From: Balanoglossus misakiensis
Lineage: Eukaryota; Hemichordata
Direction of reading: 5' to 3'
NCBI GenBank assembly: GCA_040954595.2
Contig: CM082581.2
Span: forward strand, 11,036,001 to 11,100,000
Length of the DNA stretch: 64,000 nt
Shown: positions 13,001 to 37,504 of the stretch, piece by piece
How the letters are laid out: every line of letters starts with the position of its first letter
Position numbering within the stretch: the stretch's first letter is position 1
Notes under the pieces: model-generated
Told to the model about the DNA's origin: nothing
What the model saw: only the letters and a program-made list of their open reading frames with translations
The model's database searches: none
Made by a program: the position numbers and the translations under genes

Positions 13001-15366
13001 CAGTTCCGGACTGGTCATCCTCTACGCCGTGTTTGATTTGAGCAAATACATGAAGTATTCCACCAGAATGGTGGACGAAGTCTTTGCTCTGTTCATATCA
13101 GCTTCTTTTCTGAAGGACGCTATACTGGACACCGTTGATGGTGAGCAAAATGCGTGGATGTTGTCATGAATATGTATCCGTTCGGGGAATTATCTTAAAT
13201 GATTAGACATTAGCATTTGTGTTTTAGTGTAGTATGCAATCATTAACCACGATAACTAATCGCGCCAATTTTTAAAAAAATCATTCTTCAACAAACACTC
13301 ATTTGGTTGGCCGACAGCTTTCACGGAGAACTACAACTGTTTGTGGGATGGCACGCTGGACGAGCCCTGCTACCCTTTCAACGAGACAGCGCTTTTGAAC
13401 TTGACCGACGGCCAGCTCTGCAACGATTGTCACGAATGTTCCCCGGAGGACGCCATATTGTTTCTGTTCATGGTTCTGGCGGTGCCGACGCTGGGTCTGA
13501 TATTGCATCACTTCAGGAACAGGTAAATCATAAAATGCCACTGTTATTTGTTGATGATTTTGCGATGCCAATCACAGTGTTTTCAATGAAACACGTGAAA
13601 AGGACAACTTGACAGATTTACAATAGATTATCTAAGGTCACCTTGCAAATGATCTTACAGTCGACCCTATCCTTGCCGTTGATCCAGCGGGCCTCGTTAA
13701 ATCGTTACAAGTACATATATCACATATAGCATGCATTATTTACACGAAGGATCATCCTAACACTGATAACAGAGACATTTTTGTCTTATCGGCATATTTT
13801 CAAGAGGTAGCAACAACTATCCACGTTAGTAATGTCTTTTCAAAGAGTTCACAGCGATAATGTTTGATGGCGGTTCTAATAGACGTCTCCATTTCTTTCA
13901 AGCCCTTACCTAGGAAAGACCCTCCGTGTAGCAGTATTGGCCGATCAGGCACTGGCCATCACCGTCATCTGGTGGTCGTTCGTGCACTCGTATTTCTTCC
14001 GACACCTCGAAAGTGAGTACATCCAGTGTTCGGCCAATTTCATAATTGGCCGCCGCCACCACCACCATTATCGTCGTTATCATCATCATCATCATCACCA
14101 ACACCATCACCACTATCACACAACCACCATCACACCACCACATCATCACCACCACAACGACAACAACGACGACGACGACAACAACAACAACAACAACCAA
14201 CACCACCACTGATATAGATTACATGTATACGACACGAACTCCCAATTCGCTTGTGCCCGAGTACGATGGGTCTATGATATTTCACGCAGAACTCACGTCT
14301 GTTTTTTACTCCTTGGCAGTCGAACCATGGCATTACACGGAGACAGGCGTGTTCCGCATCCCCGACTTCGCAAACAGTAACTTGGATATCGGCGGGTACT
14401 TTTCTGCTTTCTTGCTGGGATTCTTCCACTCTTTGCTCATCTTTGTCGATCACAGCATCGCAGAGTCTATAGCATGCGCGCCGGAAAACAAGTAAGTCGG
14501 CTGAATGCAATCGCCATTGTGGAAATAACCAAATTTACAGAGCTAAATTGATAAGCACGGGACGAAATCATGATAATTGTGTTTGCAGTATTGCAGTTAT
14601 CGTTCACCTTTATGATAGAAAAAAATGAATGCTTGATTTTTTTGCAGACTGCTGAAAGGTACTGCGTTCCACTGGGATTTGGTGGTGGTGGCGCTGCTGA
14701 ACACGCTCTCTTCCTTGTGTGGCTGGCCGATGGTCCACGGCAAGGTGCCCCACACACCCATGCATGTCAAGAATTTGGCAGACACTGAGGAAACCGTCGT
14801 TCAAGGACACATTGAGACGACGTGAGTATGACCGACGGCGCTTCTAAAATCATCATTGCCCTATCGCGGTCATTCAGTTGAAAAAAAGAAGAACGTTATG
14901 CTCAACGCTAATTCTGCACAACAAGCATCGCGACCAAATTATGGCCACCATTATTGATCGTAAACGTTGTCTTGTCATTACCACCAAAGCCAAGTACTCA
15001 CCCAGTTCTTTGCATCTGCCTTTCAGGATTGTGCGGACGACGGAGACCAGGAATTCTACGCTGTTCTCTCACATTCTAATCGCCCTGTCATTGCTGATGT
15101 TGCCTTACCCGCTGCAGTACATTCCCCAGTCTGTGCTGGACGGCATCTACGTCTTCTTGGCTGTCATGGCTTTCAGCGACAATCAGTTCTTCGAAAGAAT
15201 GCTGCTTATTATTACAGACCAGGTACATATCGGTTCTTCAGTGAAGTTTTTTTCTACTATGTGTGCACTTGTAATCCTTTACACCATCTGTTTTCCTGTT
15301 TATCTACTATAATATGTCAGTGTATCGGCCAATTTGCTCCTCTCTGTCTGTCTGTCTGTCTGTCTG

Positions 15367-15397
<31 letters not shown>

Positions 15398-15982
15398 GGT
15401 ATATGTCCGGACTTTCTATTCCTTGCAAGTTGCTATGACGACTATGGAAACGAAAAGGAGGCAAGAGCAGCAACAGAACCACCACCACCACCAACATCAA
15501 CATCAACAAAAACAATAACAACAGAATCAGATGGTTAAAAGTGTCTGAAATACTACAGATAACTTCTCTCAAAAATCAAACCCTCTACATCATGCGTTTG
15601 TCTTGTTTCTACAGACGGCATACCCGCCAAACCACTATGTGAGAAAGGTACCTCAGAGACAGATGCATTTCTTCACGGTGTTGGAGATCGTCTGCCTGGT
15701 GATTGTCTGCTGCATCGGTCTGGCATATCTACCCGCGGTGAAACTGTGGTTCCCGTTTGTCCTTCTTCTGGTCATTCCGGTCAGGTAAACCTTATTCTTC
15801 TGTTTCGTGTGGTTTTGTTGGTATTTGGGCATATTTGTTTCCAGTCTGAGAGCGGTTCACTGTTCTAATGTTCAAAAGTCAATGTTTTAAGAAAATCTCT
15901 CTTGCATGTGTTGTTTCTCAGGCATCTTCTTTTCCCGAAGATAGTCAAGCCTGAATACCTCGCGGTGCTCGACGCCCACTGA
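9081..15982 (+). CDS. SLC4A11: SLC4A11-like solute carrier (bicarbonate-transporter superfamily)
   Basis: Eighteen coding exons join in phase to 816 residues: 9081-9273, 9428-9441, 9723-9924, 10165-10246, 10860-10983, 11206-11316, 11551-11661, 11918-11999, 12398-12520, 12659-12772, 12934-13140, 13318-13522, 13903-14012, 14320-14491, 14648-14821, 15027-15222, 15615-15784, 15922-15982. Residues ~70-275 are the cytosolic N-domain. From ~280 (GFAKGIRSDIKRRLPHY) the SLC4 membrane domain begins. Family landmarks include GALNDKNTDGAFG, APENKLLKGTAFHWDL and TAYPPNHYVRKVPQRQ; the C-terminus is PEYLAVLDAH. These are closer to SLC4A11 than to band 3 or NBC members as I remember them. SLC4A11 proteins are plasma-membrane transporters described as conducting H+/OH-, NH3-coupled H+ and water, earlier proposed as borate carriers. 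A large extracellular loop in exon 12 carries two N-glycosylation sequons (N476, N482). The ATG has AACAC-type upstream context (CAGCACAATGA). Length is slightly below the human protein; the difference appears to lie mainly at the N-terminus. Confidence 0.9.
9309..9388. repeat. GGT / CCA trinucleotide tracts in SLC4A11 intron 1
   Basis: A short GGT run (9309-9323) is followed by CCA/ACC triplets (about 9337-9388) in the first intron, just before the 14-base microexon. The complementary composition of the two tracts could let the RNA fold back. Reading through the first donor makes a false 139-codon frame with a poly-Thr stretch. Confidence 0.75.
9428..9441 (+). other. SLC4A11: Inferred 14-base microexon of the SLC4A11-like gene
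   Basis: Exon 1 ends in phase 1 at 9273 (C|GTAAGT) while the exon at 9723 must be read from phase 0 (KLRMKDFTKE). Joining them directly gives the wrong frame. A pyrimidine-rich acceptor TTTCTTTCCAG followed by 14 bases and a GTAAGG donor fits exactly: 2+12 bases convert phase 1 to phase 0 and add RGWDL. The result, DLKLRMKDFTKE, lines up with the YLKLKNFKEE region of vertebrate SLC4A11 as I recall it. Confidence 0.75.
9981..10040. repeat. GACA microsatellite in SLC4A11 intron 3
   Basis: A near-perfect GACA run (the complement of the CTGT motif elsewhere in this window) about 60 bases long, starting 56 bases after the exon 3 donor. Confidence 0.9.
12781..12874. repeat. GAAT microsatellite in SLC4A11 intron 10
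   Basis: About 23 uninterrupted GAAT tetramers begin 8 bases after the exon 10 donor (GTAAGT at 12773) and fill most of a 161-base intron, ending about 60 bases before the next exon. The antisense strand reads as a spurious poly-(SFIH) peptide. Confidence 0.95.
14055..14212. repeat. CAC/CAT/AAC triplet-rich tract in SLC4A11 intron 13
   Basis: About 160 bases of degenerate CAC, CAT, GAC and AAC triplets, strongly purine/pyrimidine biased. All frames are open over part of it and give His-, Thr- and Gln/Asn-rich translations, but it lies between a clear donor (A|GTGAGT at 14013) and acceptor (GGCAG at 14315-14319). Confidence 0.85.
15341..15398. repeat. CTGT microsatellite in SLC4A11 intron 16
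   Basis: CTGT tetramers with one TGT slip near 15370, inside the intron between the exons ending at 15222 and starting at 15615. Confidence 0.9.
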
Positions 15983-18182
15983 TTGCCGTGTCGCTTTTAT
16001 TATGGAGCGCCGTTCTGCAGACTGAGGCGTCAGTGTGACTCTTTGAAAACTGTGCATATGCCTTGCCACGTTTAGACACCGAACCTTGCGACGTACAACA
16101 TGCAGCACTTAGCAAACTGTGGCGCGGACTGCGCATTCATTGTAAGAGGATGCTAGAACACGTCTGCGGACTCCTCACTCGAAACTGGAGCTCAGTTGTT
16201 TCGATTCTTCTTCTCTGCATGGGCAATTCAGAGACATTGGATGCTTTATCATCATTGTACATTTCTGATCAGATCGAATGGAACTTCTTTTCTTTTTTAC
16301 AATTCTTTTTGGATATATGTAAATTCACATCTTTATAAGCTGCCCGGAATTGTTGTGCTGACGTCACTCTCGGGAGCATGGAGAACTGATCAATATTCCG
16401 TGTGCTTACGACAGAAGTGCGTGCTGTGGAAGGATCGTGGTCCGTCACCGATTCAGTGCAGTGTGTCATGGTCGGCAGTCCAACGGTCATCATAGGCCCT
16501 TTTCACGACCCCTGCATGGCCTTTACGTGTTTGCATTTTGTTGGCACGGCGTAAATATTTTGGGTTTAAAATCTGGAACGGTCAATCTTCGTACTCTGAC
16601 TCACCCTGGGACAGACATTAATACCCTGTCACGATGGACGATGCCCTACCCACCGCAGAAACACCAGAACGTATAAGGTCACTCAGGGGACATGAAAGTG
16701 GCCAACAGCCAAATAAAAGGCACACCTTCTTTATCGACTTTATCTAAGAGCAAACGGATTAACCTGATAAAGATTTCGATGGAAAACAAAATGTTTACAC
16801 CACATTCAGTGCCAACATTATAGTAAACTAATCCAAGAACCATTGATTGAAAATTGCCCCTTTAAAGCTATGATTTTGGGAGGGGGGACTGTCAGCCAAT
16901 CAAGCAAGTCGCATTAACGACAACGCCCACAATAATATAACCTGACGCTAATCTTTACCAACAAATGCAATTATTAAAGTTCACTGAGTGAGCAAAATCA
17001 AAATATATGGAATCGATCGTTGTGTACTTATTTTAAATTTCAAACTCCATAGCAGTGTGGTTTTTGACTTGGTCTGATACTACTTCAGCGATACTTGATA
17101 CACGTAGTACAATATTCATGTACAATGTACATGATTCTATGCGGTACTCTGTAGATTTTGTTCTTTTTTCTCTATCATCTGTATTTTTTTCAGTTTTAAT
17201 ACGAATGTTTTATTGCAAATGTTTTAAGTGTGCGTCGTTTTGTTAGTCTTATATTGATGATCTTTCAGCTTGTCATGGACGGTATAGAAAGAGAAAGTTG
17301 CATATCCTTCTCTGCCTATACTGCCTATGGGGTACGTTTCTTCATGTCGACACACGCGTGCAGACGGTTTTAGGATGGAAAGTTTAGTCATGAAATCGTC
17401 AGCATATGCATCATGAAAGGTAACTTCTGGCTCTCTTGAAAAGTGTTTCTCTCAGGATTGTCGAATGCGGGCGCGCTTGCAGTTGACGCGGGAGAGAATC
17501 TTTCCTCCTCTTGCTCCTCCTCCTCTTCGGGCGCGGCGTGGCGTAAGCTTCTCCCCAAACCCTCCCCAAGCCAGCATGACCACGGTATGTCCAAGACAGT
17601 ACTTCAGTTTATAAATGCAGCGGAAAGGAGGTAGCCTGCACATAACGTGTTTCACTGACAGTGATCAAATATAAGCATGGCGTATCAGGTTTTCTGGCTC
17701 ATGAATAATGTTAATACACACTGTCATGTCATATGTTTTCTTGAAGTGCACCGCTAGTAGACTCAGCTTGTCGATTCGTTGCCTGTTTTTAATGTGACCG
17801 TTTGTTCGGACAGGGATTGTGCGCCCATTTATGAACGAAGGGTAATATATCTCCCGTGCAGTCTCTCAACAATGACCTTTGTCGGATGCGGATGAACCGT
17901 ATTTCCTGGCTCTCTAATTGGTTACCATCGCGACGGGTTGAGATTGATTCTGCGTGAAATATGGAGACGCGGATCTAAAGGACGTCGGGCGATCGCTGCT
18001 CTGGTTTAATATTCTGTTGTTTGTTCGTGTTTTTTTTCCTGTCCGTGTACTGATGATTTCTCTCGGGCGAGCACATCCACTGAAACGTTTACCCACTGGA
18101 CTGTTCACAGCGAAGTGTGGGGGATATATTTGACGATGGCCTTGGCTACATCATCGTCGGACATTTTGTGAAATAAATAACC
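15983..18182. other. SLC4A11 3' UTR and ANKRD55 upstream region
   Basis: The first ~750 bases are the probable 3' UTR of the SLC4A11-like gene, ending near an AATAAA at 16712-16717. No exon is recognised after that. A GC-rich stretch at about 17455-17570 and the sequence just before 18183 are candidates for the promoter or 5' UTR of the ANKRD55-like gene. Frames in this region up to 99 codons have no recognisable content. Confidence 0.5.
16712..16717 (+). terminator. SLC4A11: Candidate polyA signal of the SLC4A11-like gene
   Basis: AATAAA about 730 bases after the stop at 15980-15982, the first such hexamer I find downstream on the plus strand. Confidence 0.55.
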
Positions 18183-30560
<12,378 letters not shown>

Positions 30561-33500
30561 AGGAGATCAAGACAACGATTGAAAACAACGCTTTCCAAGA
30601 AAATCCACGTTTCTGTTTCAACCGGAAGATATGCGTGTATATTTTTTTGTGGCTCGTGGTGATGGAGAGTTGTCGTGAATCAATCTGACCCTTGAACTCT
30701 ACCCTTTGAACTCTTACACGTTCACTTTGTTGTATTATACAGGATATTTACCAAAGCTGTGCTGCAATTGGACGCACAAATAGCATGAAAAATAATACTG
30801 AATATAAATGTGTTACCATGGCAACTGAGCATTAGGCTGTGCAGAATGGCTGCAGCTGCTAGGTGCATATTGGTGATTCAAAGGTAAGAATTTCTGTGAA
30901 ATTTGCATTCAAGAGTTTTTTAATCGTCATGGGGACGATAGTGCAATCATCTGCTCTTGCCCAGAGTATTTAGTATTTGAAAGTGAATCTGAATATATTC
31001 AGGAAATTCACACAAGATGGTGGACAGTTGTAGTGCCTGCAGGGCTCAGCATTTGGCTGTAATGAAGAAGGAGGTAAACTGGGTTTGTGTCTTGTAAATG
31101 GGTCTGTTTTTCATGTCTATTCAAAGCCTGATGGTGTGAAAAGCTAGCCCTTGAAGTTGTCATGGTGTTGGAATGTTTTGAGTTGTATGTGATTTCCATG
31201 GCAGGCAGCTCACCCCCAAACTCTTCCAGGTTCCCCCCACCCCTTGGCCGACCCCCACCCCTTTCATTTCCATGCTAAGCCTTAGTGATGGTGAAGCTGA
31301 TTTTGTACTGCTCTTCATAACTGTGTACATGCACTACAAGTATTGTAAATGAAATAGCCATCAGGGTGTAACATTAATGACAGCTGTTGGTAACTTGAAT
31401 AATAGTGCATTTGATGAGAAAAAAATCATGTGACGAACAGACATTTCTTATCTGAATTTATTTTTCCGACACTGCGTGTGCAATGTTTTCAAATAATTGA
31501 CAAAGTGGCTACATTTACATTGAAACATTTTGAGTATTGTTAAAATTTGTAATTTTCAAAACTGTTTAAGCTGTGTGTAGAATGGAATTGTTAAGGAATA
31601 TTTTTTTCTGGTGAAGACAGTTGTTTGTCATATAGAACAGAGTATATTTGTGTCTAAAATTGGAGACATTTACTTTTAATTATTATGTTGTTATAGAAAT
31701 TCAAAATGTAGATTTTCAACTTGAAGATCATTCCTGTTGTCATTTACGGACAAATTCCACGAAAGATTCCACCAATCAGATTTCGAGAGCAGTTCTTGTC
31801 AAGAGAGAGGAAGAAGTCCTGACAGCAAAGAGTGAGATCGCTCATTGTCAAACACCTCAAAAGTTCATTCAAGAACAAAAAATGCAGATAATATATCATG
31901 AATGGAAACCTTCATATAGAATGTTCATTCTCAATATGAACGCGGCACCACGACACTGAAATTTGTATACATGTAAATGAGGTAGCTTTGTGGCATTCAA
32001 ATAGTGTTATCTTTTTTTATGTCGTACTGATTTTGTTGTTGAAGTTCAATCACCTCTGGAAGGTGATGGGTCGACGTCTGCCACCGCATAAAAACAAAAG
32101 TGCTACAATCTGCCCAACACTGAGGGCGCAGGTAGACAGGTAGCTAATAGATCTTGCAATCTTAGATTTAGTGAAGTTCATGAAATAGTTTCCAGTCAGC
32201 CCAGTGATATAATTTGTCTGTTTATTGACTTTTAGCAAATGCATAGTAAGAAACCGAAAATTCTTATGCCAATACTAGGCCTACAATGCAGTACTGTCTA
32301 ATTTGATGTACGTTGTAATACATAATGGAAGTTGAATAGAAGATGGATTGTCTAAATGGGTACTAGGTAGACCACCAAATGTGTATTACGTCGTAAACTG
32401 TGTCCAGTGGCATTCATCGACAATCAGTGAGCCACCATTCGACAAAGATGTGCACACGTGTTTTCGTGATACGGTTCAAAATTCAAGGCGCCGTATGTAT
32501 CTGCGTAAAGAAGTATTTTGTAGTACTACAGTAGTAGTTAATGTAAAACATTCTTCATATGGGAGTCACCATGTAGCTTTTGTAATTATGGAATAGTTGA
32601 TGCAGAGAAAGAGAATATAATTGGTTTTGGTGCAATATTTGAGTATATTTTGTTATTTTAAAATGTAAGATTTTTTTTTGCATTATGTTATCAATGTAAT
32701 TAATTATTACAGCTGTCATATTTTGTAAAAAAAAATATATTATGAAATAAAATTTCCCAGACTGATTATTGGGTCTTGTTTTGGACAAGGCTAAGGGCGA
32801 TATAACCAACATGAGATACCTTTCTTTGCATGGTAGAAGACCAGAAACAACACGGGTCCAAGATTCCAACGGCCACAAGCACTGTACCCTTGTATATAGC
32901 GCCAAAGAGCGCACATCAACAGGTGGTTGATCTTGTGTGACACAAATTTACGACCCAGGCCTTGTCCTAAGTCAGAGCAGCGCGTAAAATTCAGGAGCAG
33001 ATTATAGAGATGTGAAGTTCACCCTTGCTGTCGTAAATATACAGGTCTGAAGTATACATATTTGCGCTCCACATAATTTACGTTCTGTAGGTCCGGCTGT
33101 TGCCATGAGTGCGCCCGGTAACACGTGCTGCGGCCGGCCAATTGCGGATACTAGTGGTGTTATGTTGGTCTGAAAAGTTCAAATCCTTTCCTATAGTCAG
33201 ATCTGGCGTGACGAAACATTGACACGATAACGTGTGTGTATTCGGTGCCATACACTCGAGCGCGGGAGTCCAACTGTGCCGCAATTTCTCACGCAGAGAC
33301 AACGTTGCCGTGGTAACGAACATGCTGAATGTCTCGCACAACAGCCAACGTTGGATAATACTCTTAAACCAGGAAGTGTTCGCATTTGCATTTCGATTCG
33401 TTTTTGTGATTTTGCAAGTTGAGAGAGATGTGTGACCAAAATGTGAGTTGAATGAAAGTCGCGTCCTAATTTTAACGATACTTTCTCAATGGAGTTTTAC

Positions 33501-35859
33501 AGCCTGTTGGCCACTCCTGTGAACACTCACCGTTGGCTTCAGCTGAATGCATCGCCGGCGACCCGTGTCATTGGCAAAGAACCCTGCAAAACGGCGTCGC
33601 TGTTACCGTTCTGTTCAAAAGAACACAAAAACACCCGTCACGGGAAATTTGTGGCCTTGGTTTGTGCCGTAAATCATGGCTTTTTGATTGCGGGGAAAAG
33701 AAGCAACCCGTGTGTGGCCACGAAATTTTAAGAATGCGCATTTCCTTCTCTTTTATTTTATTTTTTTACCTGGTGGACAGCAGCTGGTTTACCTCGCCTG
33801 TCCCCCAAGTTCAGAAAACAAATAATCGCCACCCGCAGCTTGAACTCCGACCGAGTACAGTATACATGCTCTTAAGATGAGCGGAAAAAAGATTTCTTGT
33901 ACACAGAGCAATATATTATCGGTTGGTATGGTTTTGGCATTGCTTTATTGGGAAAGCAAACATGGTGAACGTGGTATGTGTAATAACTCAAGTTGAATCA
34001 CACTGAGAGACGGCGGTGACTAATGACCGACGAGCCTGTACAGGTCCGCGGTAAAAGTAAACCGCAAGGTTTTTCAAAGACTGTATTTCACACTTGCGGT
34101 GTACTAATCCGGAATCTAAATGCACACCATGCCAGTCTTCAGAATAGCGTCTATTCTGAGAGGAAAAAACTCACAAATATTCAGAAACTTTGCAACTGTT
34201 CGTCGGATAATGCAGCAGAAAGTTTCATCATGGCGGTATAGCCGTTTCGCGCAAGGACACACTACAACGCCATGACCCCGTCAAGTTCAAAGTGTCCCTT
34301 GTACACCTTTGGTGTTATTACCGTGACCTAGTTTCATTCTGTGGTCATAGGGTGGAGTTTCTGTAAGAAAGTTTGGCGGGTGTTTTTCATAGTGACTGCA
34401 GAACCAGTTTTCCTTTTGTTCCGTTTTGTTGTACCGCCTCAGATTCCGCCACACAAATCTTTTGTTTCGAATCACTGCCCCCAGCACTTGATATCGCTGC
34501 GATAAAGAAATTAAGAAAAGTCAGCTCATGCGTGTATAATCTGCTAACAGTGGGCCCTCGTTCTGGTTTCAATACTATCACAATATTCTCTCGAACTGGC
34601 CTACATATGACGAGGTCTTGGTCAAGGTCACACATCACATGACACATAAAACTACCTGCGGAATCGCCATTTCGAGGTGAGTCACTCGCCGCAATTTGCT
34701 AATATCATACGCGCGTTGAGTAATGATGTTGGTGTCCGCCTGAGGGAACTAGTCCGGATCCGCAGTATTATGTTGGAAAATTAACGACTGAAATAATGAT
34801 CTCTGTCTTCGGTAATTAAAATAAAACGAGTTATTAAAAATCCATGATGACACGTCGCTGGATTGTGGATTATAGTTTTGCACACTACGATTTTCTTAAA
34901 ACAGACTGTCTTACAAACGGCGTAACTTGTTGACCTTTAAAGTCGTAGATCAGTTTTACGACTATAGTTTGCCGAAGTGCATGTATCGATTTGAGTGGGA
35001 CCTCACAGGCAACTGCCTGCAAATTGTGTGATCTTGTCCATTTTGTCACCTTGCGCGAAAAGTGTCCTAGCCATCACACGTGCCGGGACTGTCACCACTA
35101 TGTGAAGTGTCGCTCAGGATCCTCAAATACGCGTTGATCCGCTTGTTTGACCAATAAACGGATTTGTAATCTTTGTAGTGGGAGGACTGTTGTCTTTATT
35201 TCATGAATATAGCGGTCCTACAGTCGGCGCTCAATAAAACAATCGATATTTTCCATTAAAATTGAGAGCTTCCTGAATTAATAGCCGGTTTGCTTTGTCT
35301 CACGCGGCTCGTTCTGAAATATACAAGGCATCACAGAAAGGTCGCACGTGATTGGTCGAAAGCCGGCATATTATGAAAAGCGATTCCCGTTTTTATAATG
35401 AGGTACACGAATACGTCATTATGTTGACCCGTATTGTAGCCAGCTCTTCACAACAAAGCCGTTTAGTACCCTGAACGTTACACCAGGCCCATTACTTCAA
35501 AGCATCGTTGACTTTTATTTACCGGACAATAGGTATCTTGAAATATCGCCGCACGGGAGCAAGCGGATAGTCAACTGTGTATATTTTTTGCGGATACTCG
35601 TGTACTCGCACCGTGTGTACAGTTTACTAGGAATACGCGCATTTACCAGAGTGTGCGTAGTGACTACATTAGTCTACAACACTGCCACTTGAGTGTCGAG
35701 TACACCTGATATTTTTCTGTTTACCGACGTGTTTGCGGTATACCCAGTGACCGTCGAGCGCTGTCCAGCAACTTGAAGACACACACGAGCTTTCAGTGTG
35801 TGTTAATCGTATCGGGACAACCAGCGTTTCCAGCTTTCGGAAAGGGGAGAAAAAAAAAC
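30561..35859. other. ANKRD55 3' UTR and region upstream of the HOPX-like gene
   Basis: Begins with the 3' UTR of ANKRD55, which may be long: the clearest AATAAA is at 32746-32751, 2.2 kb after the stop. From about 33 kb to 35.8 kb I find no supported exon. Frames of 60-119 codons occur on both strands without recognisable domains. The last few hundred bases before 35860 should include the HOPX-like 5' UTR and promoter. Confidence 0.5.
32746..32751 (+). terminator. ANKRD55: Candidate polyA signal of the ANKRD55-like gene
   Basis: AATAAA in AT-rich sequence about 2.2 kb after the TAG at 30558-30560. It would mean a long 3' UTR; an earlier non-canonical signal is possible. Confidence 0.35.
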
Positions 35860-36359
35860 ATGAGCTCGCCCGCCAGTGGATTCTACTGCAACAATCGAAC
35901 AATAGAGGCGAAACTGTCGCAGCCGCATGAACAAGTGAAAGTGAACCGACAGCAGGAGAAAATTCTGGAGCTGAATTTCCAACAGTACAAGAATATTGAT
36001 GAAATTACACTGGAAATAACTGCAGCAGAAACCGGCTTGAGCGTCCGAGACTGTGAGGTAAAGTAGACGATATATATTACGTGCGTGTTCCATGTTTACT
36101 GACTTTTATTTTTCACGAATAAGTAATCTCGCCATGTTTTTCTCACATTGCTGCTATTGTCAGTTAATCCAGCGTGTGGCTCCAGCGCATGCACCGTACC
36201 GTCGGTAGCCCACCCCCATTAAGAGCTACTACTCGACATAATTGGACCTGGTCTCCCTTTCATCTTGTTTTCCCCCGACAGAAGTGGTTCCAGCACCGTA
36301 AAGCATTGTGGAGAAAGAAGGAGGGCCTGTCTCCCAACAGTCATCAGATTACTGACTGA
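35860..36359 (+). CDS. HOPX: HOPX-like homeodomain-only protein
   Basis: Two exons, 35860-36057 (donor GAG|GTAAAG) and 36282-36359 (acceptor CCCGACAG, TGA at 36357-36359), give 91 residues. About residues 29-88 form a single homeodomain: helix 1 QQEKILELNFQQY, helix 2 LEITAAETGL, helix 3 KWFQHRKALWRKKEG. The end, EGLSPNSHQITD, resembles the EGL...SVTD end of vertebrate HOPX, and the whole protein is little more than a homeodomain, as in HOPX (73 residues in human). The DNA-contacting Asn at homeodomain position 51 is replaced by His (WFQH), as HOPX lacks it too. HOPX acts through partner transcription factors and does not bind DNA itself; the same role here is inference. The intron falls between homeodomain residues 46 and 47. 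The ATG follows a run of A's and starts MSSPASG; an upstream in-frame start would add 29 residues and is less likely. Confidence 0.85.
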
Positions 36360-37339
36360 TGATCGTGGCGTTCAAAATAAGCTACCGTGTAAGCGTGTCC
36401 ATACCGGGTTGAAAGAAACCGCGCGTCCATATGTCATCCACCCCTCGGCCACTTAGTTCAAACCAACCCGTGTGCTACCGGTATTACGCATCGGTATATA
36501 TATATTTATAACTCGTTCACGAATATAGATTGGGGCACTGAAGGGGTTAACATTATATTGCATGTACTCGACAGGGACAACACTCGTCTCTGTCACATCT
36601 GTCTGTGCCTGCTACTCATTTCAACGCGTTCTGTGCGTTTCGCACCAACATATAAACATGCGGAAATGATCATTCATTCAGCGATGACGCGCATAGACAA
36701 TCGCAATGACAATAGCCATAGAAGAACGAGGAGGAGATGGGGGAGGGGGATGATTTTAATACAATTGTAAGTGCTACAAAGAGAGACTGATATTATTTAC
36801 GTTTCAGCGTTTTTGGCAGACGATAAATGTCACACGTGTTATGTTTTGAATTTCGATATTTTCGGATGTATATTTTCTGTTCGTGTAATATATTTAAATC
36901 AGAGTTTCTATTGTATAGTGAGCGAACAAAGACCCCTTTGAAAGCGAGTCGGCCATTTTTTTTGTCGAAAGCGACGACTATCGCGAGTGTAAGGATTCTG
37001 TGTTGTGTTATATTGTTAACAAAGCTTACGTGCAAGCTGCATCGATCTACTGTACACCGAATGCATAATTTATGAATTTAATTTGCATATATTGTATTGA
37101 GCTTATTTATTTTGTCGGGTTATTACCGTCAAAGTGCTTTCAATGTTCTTATGACGTGCAATATTTTCATGCGTTGTTTTCTGTTTTTGGTGAATTTAAC
37201 CTAACTGCGGGAAGACTGACATGACTGGGTGGTTTTAGTGGTATGTGAAAAAAAACACCCCGAAGACAGGTTTATAAACGGTATACACCTTTTCTCTGTC
37301 AAAAATCGTCTAACTTATTAAAACGACGAGGTTTGTGGA

Positions 37340-37345
37340 AATAAA
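37340..37345 (+). terminator. HOPX: Candidate polyA signal of the HOPX-like gene
   Basis: AATAAA about 980 bases after the HOPX-like stop codon, in AT-rich sequence. Vertebrate HOPX also has a 3' UTR much longer than its coding region. Confidence 0.4.
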
Positions 37346-37410
37346 ATAATTAAATTTTTAAGTGCCGTATATATGAAATTGTAAGCACGTATGTTGTACT
37401 CTAGCTGGAT

Positions 37411-37434
37411 GTGTGTGTGTGTGTGTGTGTGTGT

Positions 37435-37499
<65 letters not shown>
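37411..37499. repeat. Compound (GT)n(CT)n microsatellite
   Basis: About 14 GT dinucleotides run directly into about 30 CT dinucleotides without interruption. The CT half is a pure polypyrimidine tract capable of triplex (H-DNA) formation. Confidence 0.95.

Positions 37500-37504
<5 letters not shown>

Noticed and set aside
14046-14495. 149-codon Thr/His-rich frame running into SLC4A11 exon 14
   Set aside because: The left half is the triplet repeat of intron 13; a clean donor at 14013 and acceptor at 14318-14319 define the exon.
31648-31959. 103-codon frame downstream of ANKRD55
   Set aside because: It does not start with ATG, has no recognisable content and probably lies in the 3' UTR.
33489-33731. 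80-codon ATG-initiated frame upstream of the HOPX-like gene
   Set aside because: No recognised similarity and no splice context; overlapping frames of similar length exist.
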